From Clostridiales bacterium (GTDB lineage Bacteria; Bacillota; Clostridia; Oscillospirales; Oscillospiraceae): DNA of 41,921 nt. The notes beneath the pieces are model-generated. The model was not told the origin of the DNA and did no database searches. It worked only from the letters and a program-made list of their open reading frames with translations. Numbering within the stretch: position 1 is the first letter of the stretch; each line of letters opens with the position of its first letter. This document shows, one piece after another, positions 28,909-37,386 of the stretch. The stretch is from contig DYBS01000002.1 in assembly GCA_019418525.1 (NCBI GenBank), positions 1 through 41,921 of the forward strand, given 5' to 3'. The position numbers and the translations under genes are program-made.

Positions 28909-31230
28909 TTAGGTACGGATGAGCAGAGTGGTGCGGAAGGTGAGCCCGTCGTAGCTGCCGAAGAGGAGGAGCTGGTTGCCGATCTCCAGATCAGACAGAT
29001 TCAGGCTCCCGCCGCTGGCGGAGCGAAGCTCGGCACCGTTGACGCTCACGGTCACGGCATTGGTGACGCCGTTGGCGTCGGTGGTCTGGATCAGGATCTC
29101 CTTAGCGCTGGTGTTCACATAGAGCACGGTGCCGGTGAGCTGGTTGGCCGACTGGGTGTTCTTGTCCACCTCGATGGACAGGACCTGGTCGCCGTCCACC
29201 ACCATAGAGATCTTATAGCCGGGCTTCAGAGAGCTGATGGCCACGGCCTTGCCATCCTGGGTGACGCTGACTCCCTCGGTGACGAGATACGAGGCGGTGC
29301 CGCCGCCGGTGAGCTCCACGGTGATGGTGGTGCCCTTGGTGTCCATGGTGACGCTGCTGATGGTGCCGGAGGCATTGGCGCTCTGGGCCTCGGCCTCGAT
29401 GGCGCTGACCTCGTTGTAGCGCACGGTGAGCTCCACCAGGTCCCCGTTTTTCAGCCGGTCGATGGTAGTGCGGGTGTCATCCCGGTAGATCTCCGGGGGA
29501 TCACTCAGGTCCAGCTCATAGCTGACGTCGGTCCCGTCCTCCCGGGTGATGGTGAGGATGGTGGGAATGCCGTAGGTGATGGAGGAGATAGTGCCCCGGT
29601 CATAGGTGGAGCCGGGATAGGCGTAGATGGCGGAGACCTCGGTGCCGGTCAGCTTCAGGGTGGCGAACCAGCCCTTCTCCAGCTTGGTCATACCGATGGC
29701 CTGGTCGTTATAGCGGATGTCGCAGCCGCTGGCGATGGTATAGGTGACGGTCTTGTTGCTCGTGAGCTCGGTGACGGTGATCTTGCTGGGGCTCTGGGCG
29801 TAGCTGACTCCCTTGATAGAGGCCTGAACATACTGCTGCTTGGTGTCCACGTCCACGGCGGTCACCTTTTCCCCGTCGTCGTTGGAGATGCGCAGGGTGA
29901 CATAGTCCCCCACATGGGTGGCGCTGAGCTTGCCGGTGGTACCGTTCACCGTGACGGCCGTCCCGGTGGGGATGTCATAGCGGGTCTTGACGCCGCTCAT
30001 GTCGCTGACCTGGATGGTGCCGCCGCCGCTCAGGCCCACGTCCACCGTGGCCAGCAGGCCGTTCTCCTGCCGGGTGCCGCCGGTGAGCTCCACCGCGGCC
30101 AGATGGCCCAGCTCATCCACGCGGCACACCGCGCCGGTGTAACCGGCATTTTCCTCCAGCAGCTCCATGCCGCCGGAGCGGCTGCCCACCTTCACTCCGG
30201 TGAAGCGGTCGATCCGGAGGGTGCGGCTGGTGCCGCCGGATACCACGGTGAGGTCGCCGTCCTTCAGGGCCGACACCGAGCCGCTGAACTGGGTGAGCTC
30301 ACCGCTGACCCGCACTTCAGCTCCCAGGCCGCCGCTGCTCAGGTTCACCCGGGCATAGGCGCCGGGCTTGAGGGCGCTGCCGGTGGTCCGCATATTGCTC
30401 TCGTAGATGGCCGCGCCGGCGGACAGGTTCACCGTCTTGGACCCGTCGAAGGGGGTCTCCAGGGTGAGCTGGGTGGTGCCGCCGGTGAGCACGTTCACCG
30501 AGGTGATGATGCCGCCCACCCAGTCGTAGGTGGTGCGGTTGGGCAGCTCCACCACAATGCCCTGCTCATCCATGAAGTCCATGGCTCGGCGGAGCAGGGA
30601 GGTCATAGAGGCCCGGTTCAGAGGTGCCTTGGGGTTGAAGCGGTTATACTCGTCCCCCTTGAGGATGCCGTAGGAGTTCAGGAGATAGACATAGGGCTGC
30701 ATCTCCTTGGAAATGCTGTCCTTGTCCTCAAAGCTCAGGGTGTAGGAACTCAGTCCTTCGGCCACCGGGGCGAGCTGCATAGCCCGGGCCAGGTACAGCG
30801 CCACATCTTCCCGAGGGATGGCGCTGAGCAGACCGTTGTTCTGGCTCAGCTCAGAGAGCTCCTCCGGCGTGATAATGCCCATCTCCAGACACACCGACAG
30901 GTCTGTGGCGGCCCAGGAGTACATGTCCGTTCCGATGATGCCCTTGAGGGTATCGGCCCAGTCGGTAACGATGGCCGCCTTGGTATTGGAATCCAGGGTG
31001 GCGACCCGGGCGCAGAAGAGGAGTGCCTCCACCGCGCTCATGTTGGCGTCCGGCTTAAAGCTGCCGTCATCGTAGCCCTTTACCAGCCCCAGGCCGGCCA
31101 GGTATTCCACATCCTGCTGGGCCCAGTGGCCCTTCAGATCGGTGAAGGTCACCGCGGAGACCGGGCCCGTCAGTAGGGTCAGGGTAGTGGTCAGGGCCAG
31201 CGCCGCGGCCAGCAGTCGTTTTCCTTTCAT
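28909..31230 (-). CDS. Exported S-layer-homology (SLH) protein with repeated beta modules
   Basis: The 773-residue protein has a signal peptide (MKGKRLLAAALALTTTLTLL, cut near VSA-VT at 26). SLH domains follow, seen clearly at FTDLKGHWAQQDVEYLAGLG with GYDDGSFKPDANMS (about 29-75) and at FEDKDSISKEMQPYVYLLNS (about 160-210), with a more divergent one between. SLH domains bind pyruvylated secondary cell-wall polymers. The remaining ~550 residues are Thr/Ser/Gly-rich and recur around a GxI-xSV start (GGIITSVN, GTISSITYG, GTISSVTMD, GTVLYVNTS); I do not recognise a known enzyme. The ATG at 31230 has GGAGGTG upstream. It has its own promoter. Confidence 0.85.
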   Translation of the reverse strand: MKGKRLLAAALALTTTLTLLTGPVSAVTFTDLKGHWAQQDVEYLAGLGLVKGYDDGSFKPDANMSAVEALLFCARVATLDSNTKAAIVTDWADTLKGIIGTDMYSWAATDLSVCLEMGIITPEELSELSQNNGLLSAIPREDVALYLARAMQLAPVAEGLSSYTLSFEDKDSISKEMQPYVYLLNSYGILKGDEYNRFNPKAPLNRASMTSLLRRAMDFMDEQGIVVELPNRTTYDWVGGIITSVNVLTGGTTQLTLETPFDGSKTVNLSAGAAIYESNMRTTGSALKPGAYARVNLSSGGLGAEVRVSGELTQFSGSVSALKDGDLTVVSGGTSRTLRIDRFTGVKVGSRSGGMELLEENAGYTGAVCRVDELGHLAAVELTGGTRQENGLLATVDVGLSGGGTIQVSDMSGVKTRYDIPTGTAVTVNGTTGKLSATHVGDYVTLRISNDDGEKVTAVDVDTKQQYVQASIKGVSYAQSPSKITVTELTSNKTVTYTIASGCDIRYNDQAIGMTKLEKGWFATLKLTGTEVSAIYAYPGSTYDRGTISSITYGIPTILTITREDGTDVSYELDLSDPPEIYRDDTRTTIDRLKNGDLVELTVRYNEVSAIEAEAQSANASGTISSVTMDTKGTTITVELTGGGTASYLVTEGVSVTQDGKAVAISSLKPGYKISMVVDGDQVLSIEVDKNTQSANQLTGTVLYVNTSAKEILIQTTDANGVTNAVTVSVNGAELRSASGGSLNLSDLEIGNQLLLFGSYDGLTFRTTLLIRT

Positions 31231-31266
31231 AGTTGCACCTCCGTTTTCGGAAGAAATCATACTCCG

Positions 31267-31295
31267 ATTATAGCGGTTTCCCCTGGAAAAAGCAA
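31267..31295 (-). promoter_or_regulatory. Promoter of the SLH protein gene
   Basis: A perfect TATAAT (31267-31272) with a weak TTGCTT (31290-31295) 17 bases upstream on the minus strand. Confidence 0.65.
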
Positions 31296-31341
31296 CCTCC
31301 CCACGGTACTTTGCCGTCCGGCTCTACGGCCACTTTTTTCC

Positions 31342-31369
31342 TTGTCACTCTTTACAGGTATGTTATAAT
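31342..31369 (+). promoter_or_regulatory. Promoter of the GGDEF/EAL gene
   Basis: TTGTCA (31342-31347) and TATAAT (31364-31369) are 16 bases apart on the plus strand, 11 of 12 matches. It is divergent from the SLH gene promoter, and the intergenic region is about 200 bases. Confidence 0.7.
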
Positions 31370-31435
31370 GGTTTTGTTCCATACCTGTCCCCGAATGTGT
31401 CCATTTTGTCGGGCCACATCGACCGGAGGCTGCCA

Positions 31436-33682
31436 ATGTTTCATCTTCCCCGCTCCAAATTCAACTGGACCACGGCCTTTCTGGTTCTGTTTACCCTGCT
31501 CTGCCTGGTCCTCAGCAGTATTACCGTGCTGTGTCTGCTCTCCCTGCTGCGCTCAGACGCCGCAGAGAGCCTCTCCAGCGCCTCCTCCAACGGCGCATAC
31601 CGGGTGGACCGCCAGCTCCAGCAGAACTTTTCCGACCTGGGACTCACCGCCTCGATCTGCGCCTCCATGCCGGATGATGCGGCCCGTCTCGCCCACCTGG
31701 GTGCCCTTACCGAGGAAAACAACCCCTCCGGCCTGGGGCTGTTTACCGGCCAGGGCGAGGTAGCGTTCCCGGACGGCTCCCAGACCATCCTGTCCGGGGC
31801 CTTGCGCAAGGCCGCGGGCAGCGGTGTACCCCAGGCGCTCTTTTCCGATGACCTCTCGGATCGCAATGAGGTGGAGCTGGTGTATCTCTTCCCCTTCTCC
31901 TCCGATCCCATCTCCGGTGTACTCTGGCACGGCAAGGTGACTCTTCCCCTTCAGCTCCCCGCCCCTGCGCCCGGTTTTTCCAATCCCCCGCTCATCGTGG
32001 ACCAGAGCGGACAGATCCTCTATTCCACGGATTCCCCCTTCTTTGCCTCCAACCTCTTTACCGCTCTGTCCCAGGAGTGTACGGTCTCCGGCCTGTCTCT
32101 GGACCAGATGGCCGCCGACATGGCCGCCGGGTCGGCCGGGTTCTTTTCCCTGCGGATGGACGGGCGGCGTATGGCTCTGGCCTACGCACCACTAAGTGTA
32201 GAGGGCTGGTACCTCATTACCTCCATGGATCTGGTGGCCAACCAGACCCCGCTCTACCTGGCCCTGTGGGTGACCGTTCTGGGGGATATTCTTCTACTGG
32301 GTGCCTTTCTTTTCCTGTTTCTTCACGCCCGCCGCAGCCAGCAGCGCAGCGTGCGCCTGCTGGAGAAGGCCGCCTTTGTGGACCCGCTCACCGGCGGGCA
32401 CAACCAGACCCGCTTCCTTCTGCTGGCCCAGGAGGCCCTGGACAGCCATCCACCGGGCACCTACGCCCTGGTCTCCTGTGACATCCAGGCCTTTTCCCTG
32501 GTCAACCGCTCCTTCGGCAAGCCCGCGGGTGATCGGGTCCTCTACCATCTCCACCGCTGTCTGCACCAGCGCCTGCGCTCTGATGAGCTGGTGGGCCGGG
32601 TGGCCCAGGATCAGTTTTTCCTGCTTCTTCGGCTGGAGAGTCAACTGGACATGTGCAGCCGGCTGGCCGATATGGCCCGCTCGTTCAACGCCTACAACGA
32701 CCAGCTCCACACTCCCTATTACCTGCCCCTGGCCATGGGGGTCTGTCCCTCTGACCCGGAGGACCCCGTCACCCTCTCCGAGCTGTGCGACCGGGCTAAT
32801 CTGGCACGCAAGCGGGCCAAAGGTCTGGCTAATGCGGATAGTGAGAATCAGCTGTGCTCCTGCTCCTTCTACCAGCCTGCCGACCAGCAGCGCCTGCTGC
32901 TGAGCCAGAGCATCTACAACCGCATGAATCTGGCTCTGGAACAGGGGGATTTCAAGGTCTATCTCCAGCCCAAGGTCTCCCTGAGCACCCGGAAAGTGGT
33001 GGGGGCTGAGGCCCTGGTGCGCTGGTACGACCCAGAGCAAGGCTTTGTGGAGCCCGATGTGTTCATCCCCGTGCTGGAGCGCAATGGCTTCATTACCCAG
33101 CTGGATGCCTACATGTTTGAACAGAGCTGCATCCTCCTGCGCCGTTGGCTGGATCTGGGACTGGAGCCGGTGTCCATCTCGGTGAACTACTCCCGGGCCA
33201 ACCTCCGGCACAACGCTCTGCCTCGGTTCTGCCGGCTCCAGCAGCAGTGGAAGGTCCCGCCGGAGCTGCTGGAATTTGAATTTACAGAAACGCTGGTGGG
33301 CGAGAACCCCGCCTATTTCGCCGATCTGGTGGAAAAGATACACGAGGCGGGTTTCCGCTGTTCCATGGACGACTTCGGCAGCGGCTACTCCTCCCTGCAC
33401 ATGCTCCAGCAGGTCCCGGTGGACGTACTCAAGCTGGATAAGTCCCTCTTCGACGGCCTGCTGAACGACACCGAGCGGGAGCGGACCCGGTGCGTGGTGC
33501 AGTCGGTGCTGGAGATGGCCCACCACCTGGGTATCACCACCGTAGCTGAGGGCATCTCCGACGAGGTGCAGCTCTCCGCCCTGGAGGGCCTGCCCTGTGA
33601 TCTGGTCCAGGGCTACTATTTCTCCCCCCCTCTCCCCGCGGAGGAATTTCAGGCCTCCTTCCTTCACCCCCGTGAGCCATAA
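31436..33682 (+). CDS. Membrane EAL phosphodiesterase with degenerate GGDEF domain
   Basis: The 748-residue protein begins with a membrane helix (about 11-38), an extracytoplasmic sensor part (about 39-275) and a second helix (about 280-305). The GGDEF domain (about 310-470) has AQDQF (390-394) where GGDEF should be, so cyclic-di-GMP synthesis is unlikely. The EAL domain (about 490-745) keeps the catalytic set: EALVRW (E525), SVNYS, FEFTET, DDFGSGYSSL (D645, D646), KLDKS and VAEG (E705), then QGYYFSPP. It is expected to hydrolyse c-di-GMP in response to an outside signal. The ATG at 31436 has GGAGG upstream; an earlier in-frame ATG lacks a site. Confidence 0.88.
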   Translation: MFHLPRSKFNWTTAFLVLFTLLCLVLSSITVLCLLSLLRSDAAESLSSASSNGAYRVDRQLQQNFSDLGLTASICASMPDDAARLAHLGALTEENNPSGLGLFTGQGEVAFPDGSQTILSGALRKAAGSGVPQALFSDDLSDRNEVELVYLFPFSSDPISGVLWHGKVTLPLQLPAPAPGFSNPPLIVDQSGQILYSTDSPFFASNLFTALSQECTVSGLSLDQMAADMAAGSAGFFSLRMDGRRMALAYAPLSVEGWYLITSMDLVANQTPLYLALWVTVLGDILLLGAFLFLFLHARRSQQRSVRLLEKAAFVDPLTGGHNQTRFLLLAQEALDSHPPGTYALVSCDIQAFSLVNRSFGKPAGDRVLYHLHRCLHQRLRSDELVGRVAQDQFFLLLRLESQLDMCSRLADMARSFNAYNDQLHTPYYLPLAMGVCPSDPEDPVTLSELCDRANLARKRAKGLANADSENQLCSCSFYQPADQQRLLLSQSIYNRMNLALEQGDFKVYLQPKVSLSTRKVVGAEALVRWYDPEQGFVEPDVFIPVLERNGFITQLDAYMFEQSCILLRRWLDLGLEPVSISVNYSRANLRHNALPRFCRLQQQWKVPPELLEFEFTETLVGENPAYFADLVEKIHEAGFRCSMDDFGSGYSSLHMLQQVPVDVLKLDKSLFDGLLNDTERERTRCVVQSVLEMAHHLGITTVAEGISDEVQLSALEGLPCDLVQGYYFSPPLPAEEFQASFLHPREP

Positions 33683-33722
33683 AAAGGGCCGGGTGATCGG
33701 TAACGATCACCCGGCCCTTTTT
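33681..33722. terminator. Bidirectional terminator
   Basis: A perfect 19-bp inverted repeat with arms AAAAAGGGCCGGGTGATCG and its complement around GTAA. The run of Us on either strand lets it stop both the EAL gene (plus) and greA (minus). Confidence 0.95.
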
Positions 33723-33728
33723 CCTCCA

Positions 33729-34232
33729 TCAGAAGGCGTTGAGCGGGATAGAGCCGTCGTCAGCGGCTTTCTCGATGGCGCGGATGACCACGTCATAGCC
33801 GTAGTCATCATTCACCTGGATATGGACACGCTCCCCCACTTTCTTTCCCAGCACCGCCCGGCCCACCGGGGATTCCTTGCTGATGAGCCCGTGGAGGGCG
33901 TCCTGGCGCATGGTAGTGACGATCTGGTAGGTTTCCTCCTCGTCGTCCTCCTCCACATACACCGTCACCTTGTCGTAGAGATTCACCGCGTCGGCCGCCC
34001 CCTGGTCCGAGATGACCACGGCGGTACGGATCATGTTGTCCAGAAAGCGGATACGGCTCTCGTTGCGGTTTTTCTCCTGCTTGGCGGCCTTGTACTCGAA
34101 ATTCTCGCTCAGGTCACCAAAGCCCCGGGCCTCCTTCACCGCCTCCAAAAGCTGAGGGCGCAGCTTGGTACGGCGGTACTCCAGCTCCTCCTTCATCATC
34201 TGGATGTCCTTGCGCGTCAGTTCGTTGTGCAT
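33729..34232 (-). CDS. greA: Transcription elongation factor GreA
   Basis: The 167-residue protein has the GreA/GreB coiled coil with acidic tip (LLEAVKEARGFGDLSENFEYK, split, about 29-49), which reaches the polymerase active site to stimulate cleavage of backtracked RNA. The C-terminal domain ends with GRAVLGKKVGERVHIQVNDD. It starts with ATG and GAGGAG upstream. A small membrane-protein gene lies upstream on the same strand with a terminator between them, so greA may have its own promoter. Confidence 0.93.
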   Translation of the reverse strand: MHNELTRKDIQMMKEELEYRRTKLRPQLLEAVKEARGFGDLSENFEYKAAKQEKNRNESRIRFLDNMIRTAVVISDQGAADAVNLYDKVTVYVEEDDEEETYQIVTTMRQDALHGLISKESPVGRAVLGKKVGERVHIQVNDDYGYDVVIRAIEKAADDGSIPLNAF

Positions 34233-34258
34233 GATATCTCCTCACTTTTCCGGGATGC

Positions 34259-34295
34259 AAAAAAGCGCCGCCTGCCCTCCGGCAGGCGGCGGCGC
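34259..34295 (-). terminator. Terminator of the small membrane-protein gene
   Basis: Stem GCCGCCTGCC/GGCAGGCGGC with a 4-base loop followed by six Us on the minus strand, just past the stop of the short gene. Confidence 0.88.
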
Positions 34296-34299
34296 GTTC

Positions 34300-34488
34300 T
34301 CAGTCATCCCAGTCCGCGTAGTCGTCATATTCCGAGTGGCAGCAGCAGCAGCCTCCCCCGGGCAGCTTCTCCGCCGCGCCGCGGAAGAAGGACGCGATCT
34401 TGTCCCAATAGGCGATGATGCAGCAGACGCCGGCGGCAACCGTCAGGGAAAGGGCCACGATTTTCAGCACGAAACGGGCGATTTTCAT
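34300..34488 (-). CDS. Small membrane protein with a cysteine cluster
   Basis: The 62-residue protein has a basic N-terminus, one helix (VLKIVALSLTVAAGVCCIIAY, split, about 7-26), a short charged stretch and GGGCCCCHSEYDDYADWDD at the end. Four consecutive cysteines and a histidine beside an acidic tail suggest metal binding or lipid/cysteine modification, but I know no family. The ATG at 34488 has AAGGAGG 9 bases upstream; a longer start 7 codons earlier is less likely. It has its own terminator. A weak promoter (TTGTAA/TAGACT, 34523-34551) may drive it. Confidence 0.65.
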   Translation of the reverse strand: MKIARFVLKIVALSLTVAAGVCCIIAYWDKIASFFRGAAEKLPGGGCCCCHSEYDDYADWDD

Positions 34489-34573
34489 ATCCCGTCGCCT
34501 CCTTACCAAAAATGATATCTCTAGTCTACACGGTTTCCGGCCAAATTACAATCATTATCTGAAAGTTTTTCCC

Positions 34574-34602
34574 TTGTAGTTTACCCCCAAATAGAATATA
34601 AT
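34574..34602 (+). promoter_or_regulatory. Promoter of the Asp23-FakA operon
   Basis: TATAAT (34597-34602) with a weak TTGTAG (34574-34579) 17 bases upstream on the plus strand. About 65 bases of leader precede the ATG; I see nothing else of note in it. Confidence 0.55.
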
Positions 34603-34672
34603 ATTAGAATGAATAACCGTATACGCGCATGCGTTCCATCATACTTTCAGGACAGAAAGGAAGGGTCCTTTT

Positions 34673-35023
34673 ATGAAGCTGCAGACCGAAAAGGGTGAGA
34701 TCCGCATCAGCAGCGAGGTCTTTACCTATATCACCGGCGCCGCGGCCACCAACTGTTACGGGGTCAAGGGTATGGCCATTCGCTCCAAGACTGACGGCCT
34801 GGTCCATCTGCTCCGCCGGGAATCCATGTCCAAGGGCGTCAAGGTCATCTATAACGACGACGACACCGTCTCCATCCAGCTCCACATCATTGTGGACAAC
34901 GGGGTCAACCTCATGGCCGTCAGCCGCTCTATCATGAGCGAGGTGCGCTACATCGTCAGCCGCACCACCGGCGTGGAAGTCAAAAGCGTGGACGTCTGCA
35001 TCGACTCTATGGTCATCGGCTAA
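34673..35023 (+). CDS. Asp23/Gls24 family protein (YloU-like)
   Basis: The 116-residue protein has the family pattern: EKGEIRISSEVFTYITGAAATNCYGVKGMA, split near residue 30, then a beta-strand half ending VSRTTGVEVKSVDVCIDSM. Members are abundant envelope-stress proteins in Firmicutes; the YloU subgroup stands directly before the DAK2/FakA gene, as here. The start ATG has AGGAAGGG upstream. Confidence 0.92.
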   Translation: MKLQTEKGEIRISSEVFTYITGAAATNCYGVKGMAIRSKTDGLVHLLRRESMSKGVKVIYNDDDTVSIQLHIIVDNGVNLMAVSRSIMSEVRYIVSRTTGVEVKSVDVCIDSMVIG

Positions 35024-35053
35024 GGCCCATCACCGACAGAAAGGAACAGGGAC

Positions 35054-36733
35054 ATGAGAGAAAGCATCGACGGGGCGCTGTTCGCCAGGATGATTGTCCA
35101 CGCCTCCGCTTCTATCAACAGTCAGAAACAGCAGATCAACGAGCTCAACGTATTTCCGGTGCCCGACGGCGATACGGGTACCAATATGGGCATGACCATC
35201 TCCACCGCGGCCACCGAGCTGCGCAAGAAGCCCAGCGCTTCGGTGGGTGAGGCCGCCAACACCAACGCCTCCGCCCTGCTGCGGGGGGCCCGGGGCAACT
35301 CCGGGGTCATCCTCTCCCTCCTCTTCCGGGGCTTTGCCAAAGCCGTGAAGGACAAGGAGAGCATTGACGGCCGGGACCTGGCCATCGCCCTGGACTACGG
35401 CGTGGCCGCCGCCTACAAGGCCGTCATGAAGCCCGCCGAGGGCACCATCCTCACCGTCTCCCGCCTGGCCGCCGCCCAGGCCGCCGCCGCCGCCCGGGAA
35501 AATCCCGCCATCGAGCACGTGCTGGAGGCCGCCATCCAGGAGGGCCACGTGGCCCTGGCCGACACCGTGAACCAGAACCCGGTCCTCAAGAAGGCCGGCG
35601 TGGTGGACGCCGGCGGGAAGGGCTTTCTGGTCATTCTCCAGGGGATGCTGGACGAGCTGCGGGGCCTCCCCATGCCGGAGGACGGCGACAGCGACGTGCA
35701 GGAGAAGGCGGACTTTGCCTCCCTCACCGACGAGGAGATCACCTTCACCTTTGACACCGTGTTCATCGTGCGCAAGACCGTGAACAAGCCCCTGGAGGCC
35801 TTCCGCACCTACCTCAACAGCATCGGCGACAGCCTGGTCATCGGCGAGGACGATGAGGCCTTCAAGGTCCACGTCCATACCGACATCCCCGGCGCCGCCC
35901 TCACCGAGGCCCAGAAGTACGGCACTCTGGAGCTGGCCAAGATCGAGAACATGCGCACTCAGTATGAGGACATGGCCGCCGGCAAGAAGCCCCAGAGCAC
36001 CGACGATCTGGATATGGAGGAGGCCGCCGCCCCCGCTGCGCCCGAACAGCCCGCCGGTCCCGCCGCGCCGGAGAAGAAGTACGGCGTGGTGGCCGTCTGC
36101 GCCGGCTCTGGCCTGGCCGACGTGTTCCGCGACTTGGGCGCCGACGGCATCATCTCCGGTGGCCAGACCATGAACCCCTCCACTGACGACATCATGAAGG
36201 AGATCGACCGCACCCCCGCCGAGGTGGTGTTCGTCCTCCCCAACAACGGCAACATCATCATGGCCGCCCAGCAGTGCATCCCCCTGGCCGAGGGCAAGAA
36301 GGTGGTGGTCCTCCCCACCAAGACCGTGCCCCAGGGTATTTCCGCTCTGATGGTGCTGGATCTGGACGCCTCCGAGGAGGACAATGTGGCCGCCATGACC
36401 GAGGCCATCAGCCACGTGGCCACCAGCGAGATCACCTATGCCGCCCGGGACTCCGACTTTGACGGCTTCGCCATCAAGCAGGGGGATTACCTGGCTCTGG
36501 TCGAGCACCAGCTCTTCGGCACCGACCGGGACCTGTCCGCCCTGCTGGACCGCCTGGCCCGGGCCGAAGCCCAGCAGAGCGCCGAATTCATCACCATCTT
36601 CTACGGAGAGGATGTGGACGAGGAACAGGCTCAGACCGCTCTGGGCATCTTCCAGGCCGCCTGCCCCAACGCCGAGATCACCCTGCTCTCCGGCGGACAG
36701 CCTGTGTACTACTATCTCATCTCCGCTGAGTAA
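35054..36733 (+). CDS. fakA: Fatty acid kinase catalytic subunit FakA (DAK2 domain, YloV-like)
   Basis: The 559-residue protein starts with a DAK2 domain: NVFPVPDGDTGTNM (about 32-45) provides Asp residues for Mg-ATP, then LLRGARGNSGVILS. The middle (about 210-300) and C-terminal DegV-like parts (after an Ala/Pro-rich linker near 325-345) match FakA. With a FakB fatty-acid carrier it phosphorylates exogenous fatty acids to acyl phosphate. It starts 30 bases after the Asp23 gene, with AAAGGAA upstream, so the two form an operon. Confidence 0.88.
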   Translation: MRESIDGALFARMIVHASASINSQKQQINELNVFPVPDGDTGTNMGMTISTAATELRKKPSASVGEAANTNASALLRGARGNSGVILSLLFRGFAKAVKDKESIDGRDLAIALDYGVAAAYKAVMKPAEGTILTVSRLAAAQAAAAARENPAIEHVLEAAIQEGHVALADTVNQNPVLKKAGVVDAGGKGFLVILQGMLDELRGLPMPEDGDSDVQEKADFASLTDEEITFTFDTVFIVRKTVNKPLEAFRTYLNSIGDSLVIGEDDEAFKVHVHTDIPGAALTEAQKYGTLELAKIENMRTQYEDMAAGKKPQSTDDLDMEEAAAPAAPEQPAGPAAPEKKYGVVAVCAGSGLADVFRDLGADGIISGGQTMNPSTDDIMKEIDRTPAEVVFVLPNNGNIIMAAQQCIPLAEGKKVVVLPTKTVPQGISALMVLDLDASEEDNVAAMTEAISHVATSEITYAARDSDFDGFAIKQGDYLALVEHQLFGTDRDLSALLDRLARAEAQQSAEFITIFYGEDVDEEQAQTALGIFQAACPNAEITLLSGGQPVYYYLISAE

Positions 36734-36743
36734 TTTTGTGTTG

Positions 36744-36779
36744 AAAAATGCCGCTCTGTGTTCACAGAGCGGCATTTTT
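36744..36779. terminator. Terminator after fakA
   Basis: AAAAATGCCGCTCTGTG and its complement make a 16- to 17-bp stem with a tiny loop, ending in TTTTT on the plus strand. It separates fakA from kptA. Confidence 0.9.
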
Positions 36780-36804
36780 ATACCATTTTCTGGAGGTGTT
36801 GACC

Positions 36805-37344
36805 ATGCAGGCCAGCCAAATGACCCGCCTGAGCCGGCGGCTTTCCTACCTGCTGCGCCACAGTACCCAGTACATCGACGGCCACGGCTGGGCCCGGGTG
36901 GAGGACATCCTCTCCGCCCTGGGGGAGCGCTGTCCCGGCTTTTCTATGGAGGATCTGGAGGAGATCGTCCGCACCGACTCCAAGGGCCGCTACTCCTTCG
37001 ACGGGGACCACCGCCGCATCCGGGCCAACCAGGGCCACTCGGTGCCGGTGGACGTGGAGCTGGAGGAGCTCTCTCCCCCGGAGGTGCTCTACCACGGCAC
37101 CGCCACCCGCTTTCTGGACCGCATCTTCCAGGAGGGCCTGATGCCCATGACCCGACTTTACTGCCACCTCTCCGCCGACATTGATACCGCCCGGACGGTG
37201 GGGACCCGCCACGGCAGGCCCGCGGTACTCCGGGTGAACGCCGCCGCCATGGCCCGGGACGGCCACATTTTCTACCGCTCGGAAAACGGCGTGTGGCTCA
37301 CCGACTCCGTTCCCCCCATCTACCTGACCCGGATCGATGTATAA
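36805..37344 (+). CDS. kptA: RNA 2'-phosphotransferase KptA (Tpt1 family)
   Basis: The 179-residue protein has the Tpt1 catalytic set: LSYLLRHS (R18, H19), IRANQGHS (R73), YHGTATRFLD (H97) and GTRHGRPAVL (R138). In fungi and plants it removes the 2'-phosphate left by tRNA splicing using NAD+. Bacterial forms are widespread but lack a known splicing role; in vitro they also act on RNA and ADP-ribose. The ATG at 36805 has TGGAGGTG upstream; an earlier in-frame ATG lies in the preceding terminator. Confidence 0.93.
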   Translation: MQASQMTRLSRRLSYLLRHSTQYIDGHGWARVEDILSALGERCPGFSMEDLEEIVRTDSKGRYSFDGDHRRIRANQGHSVPVDVELEELSPPEVLYHGTATRFLDRIFQEGLMPMTRLYCHLSADIDTARTVGTRHGRPAVLRVNAAAMARDGHIFYRSENGVWLTDSVPPIYLTRIDV

Positions 37345-37379
37345 AAAAACGGCCCGCATCCAATGTGGATGCGGGCCGT
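37343..37379 (-). terminator. Terminator of the amino-acid transporter operon
   Basis: ACGGCCCGCATCC and its complement make a 13-bp stem with a 5-base loop. On the minus strand it ends in seven Us. The convergent kptA gene ends at its edge. Confidence 0.92.
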
Positions 37380-37386
37380 ACTCGTC

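Noticed and set aside
28837..31176. 779-codon plus-strand frame opposite the SLH gene
   Set aside because: It is the antisense of a gene with clear signal peptide, SLH domains, promoter and ribosome site. The composition (Gly/Ala/His/Val) is that of a shadow frame.
32294..33667. 457-codon minus-strand frame opposite the GGDEF/EAL gene
   Set aside because: It is the reverse of the EAL and GGDEF coding sequence, with no domain and no ribosome site.
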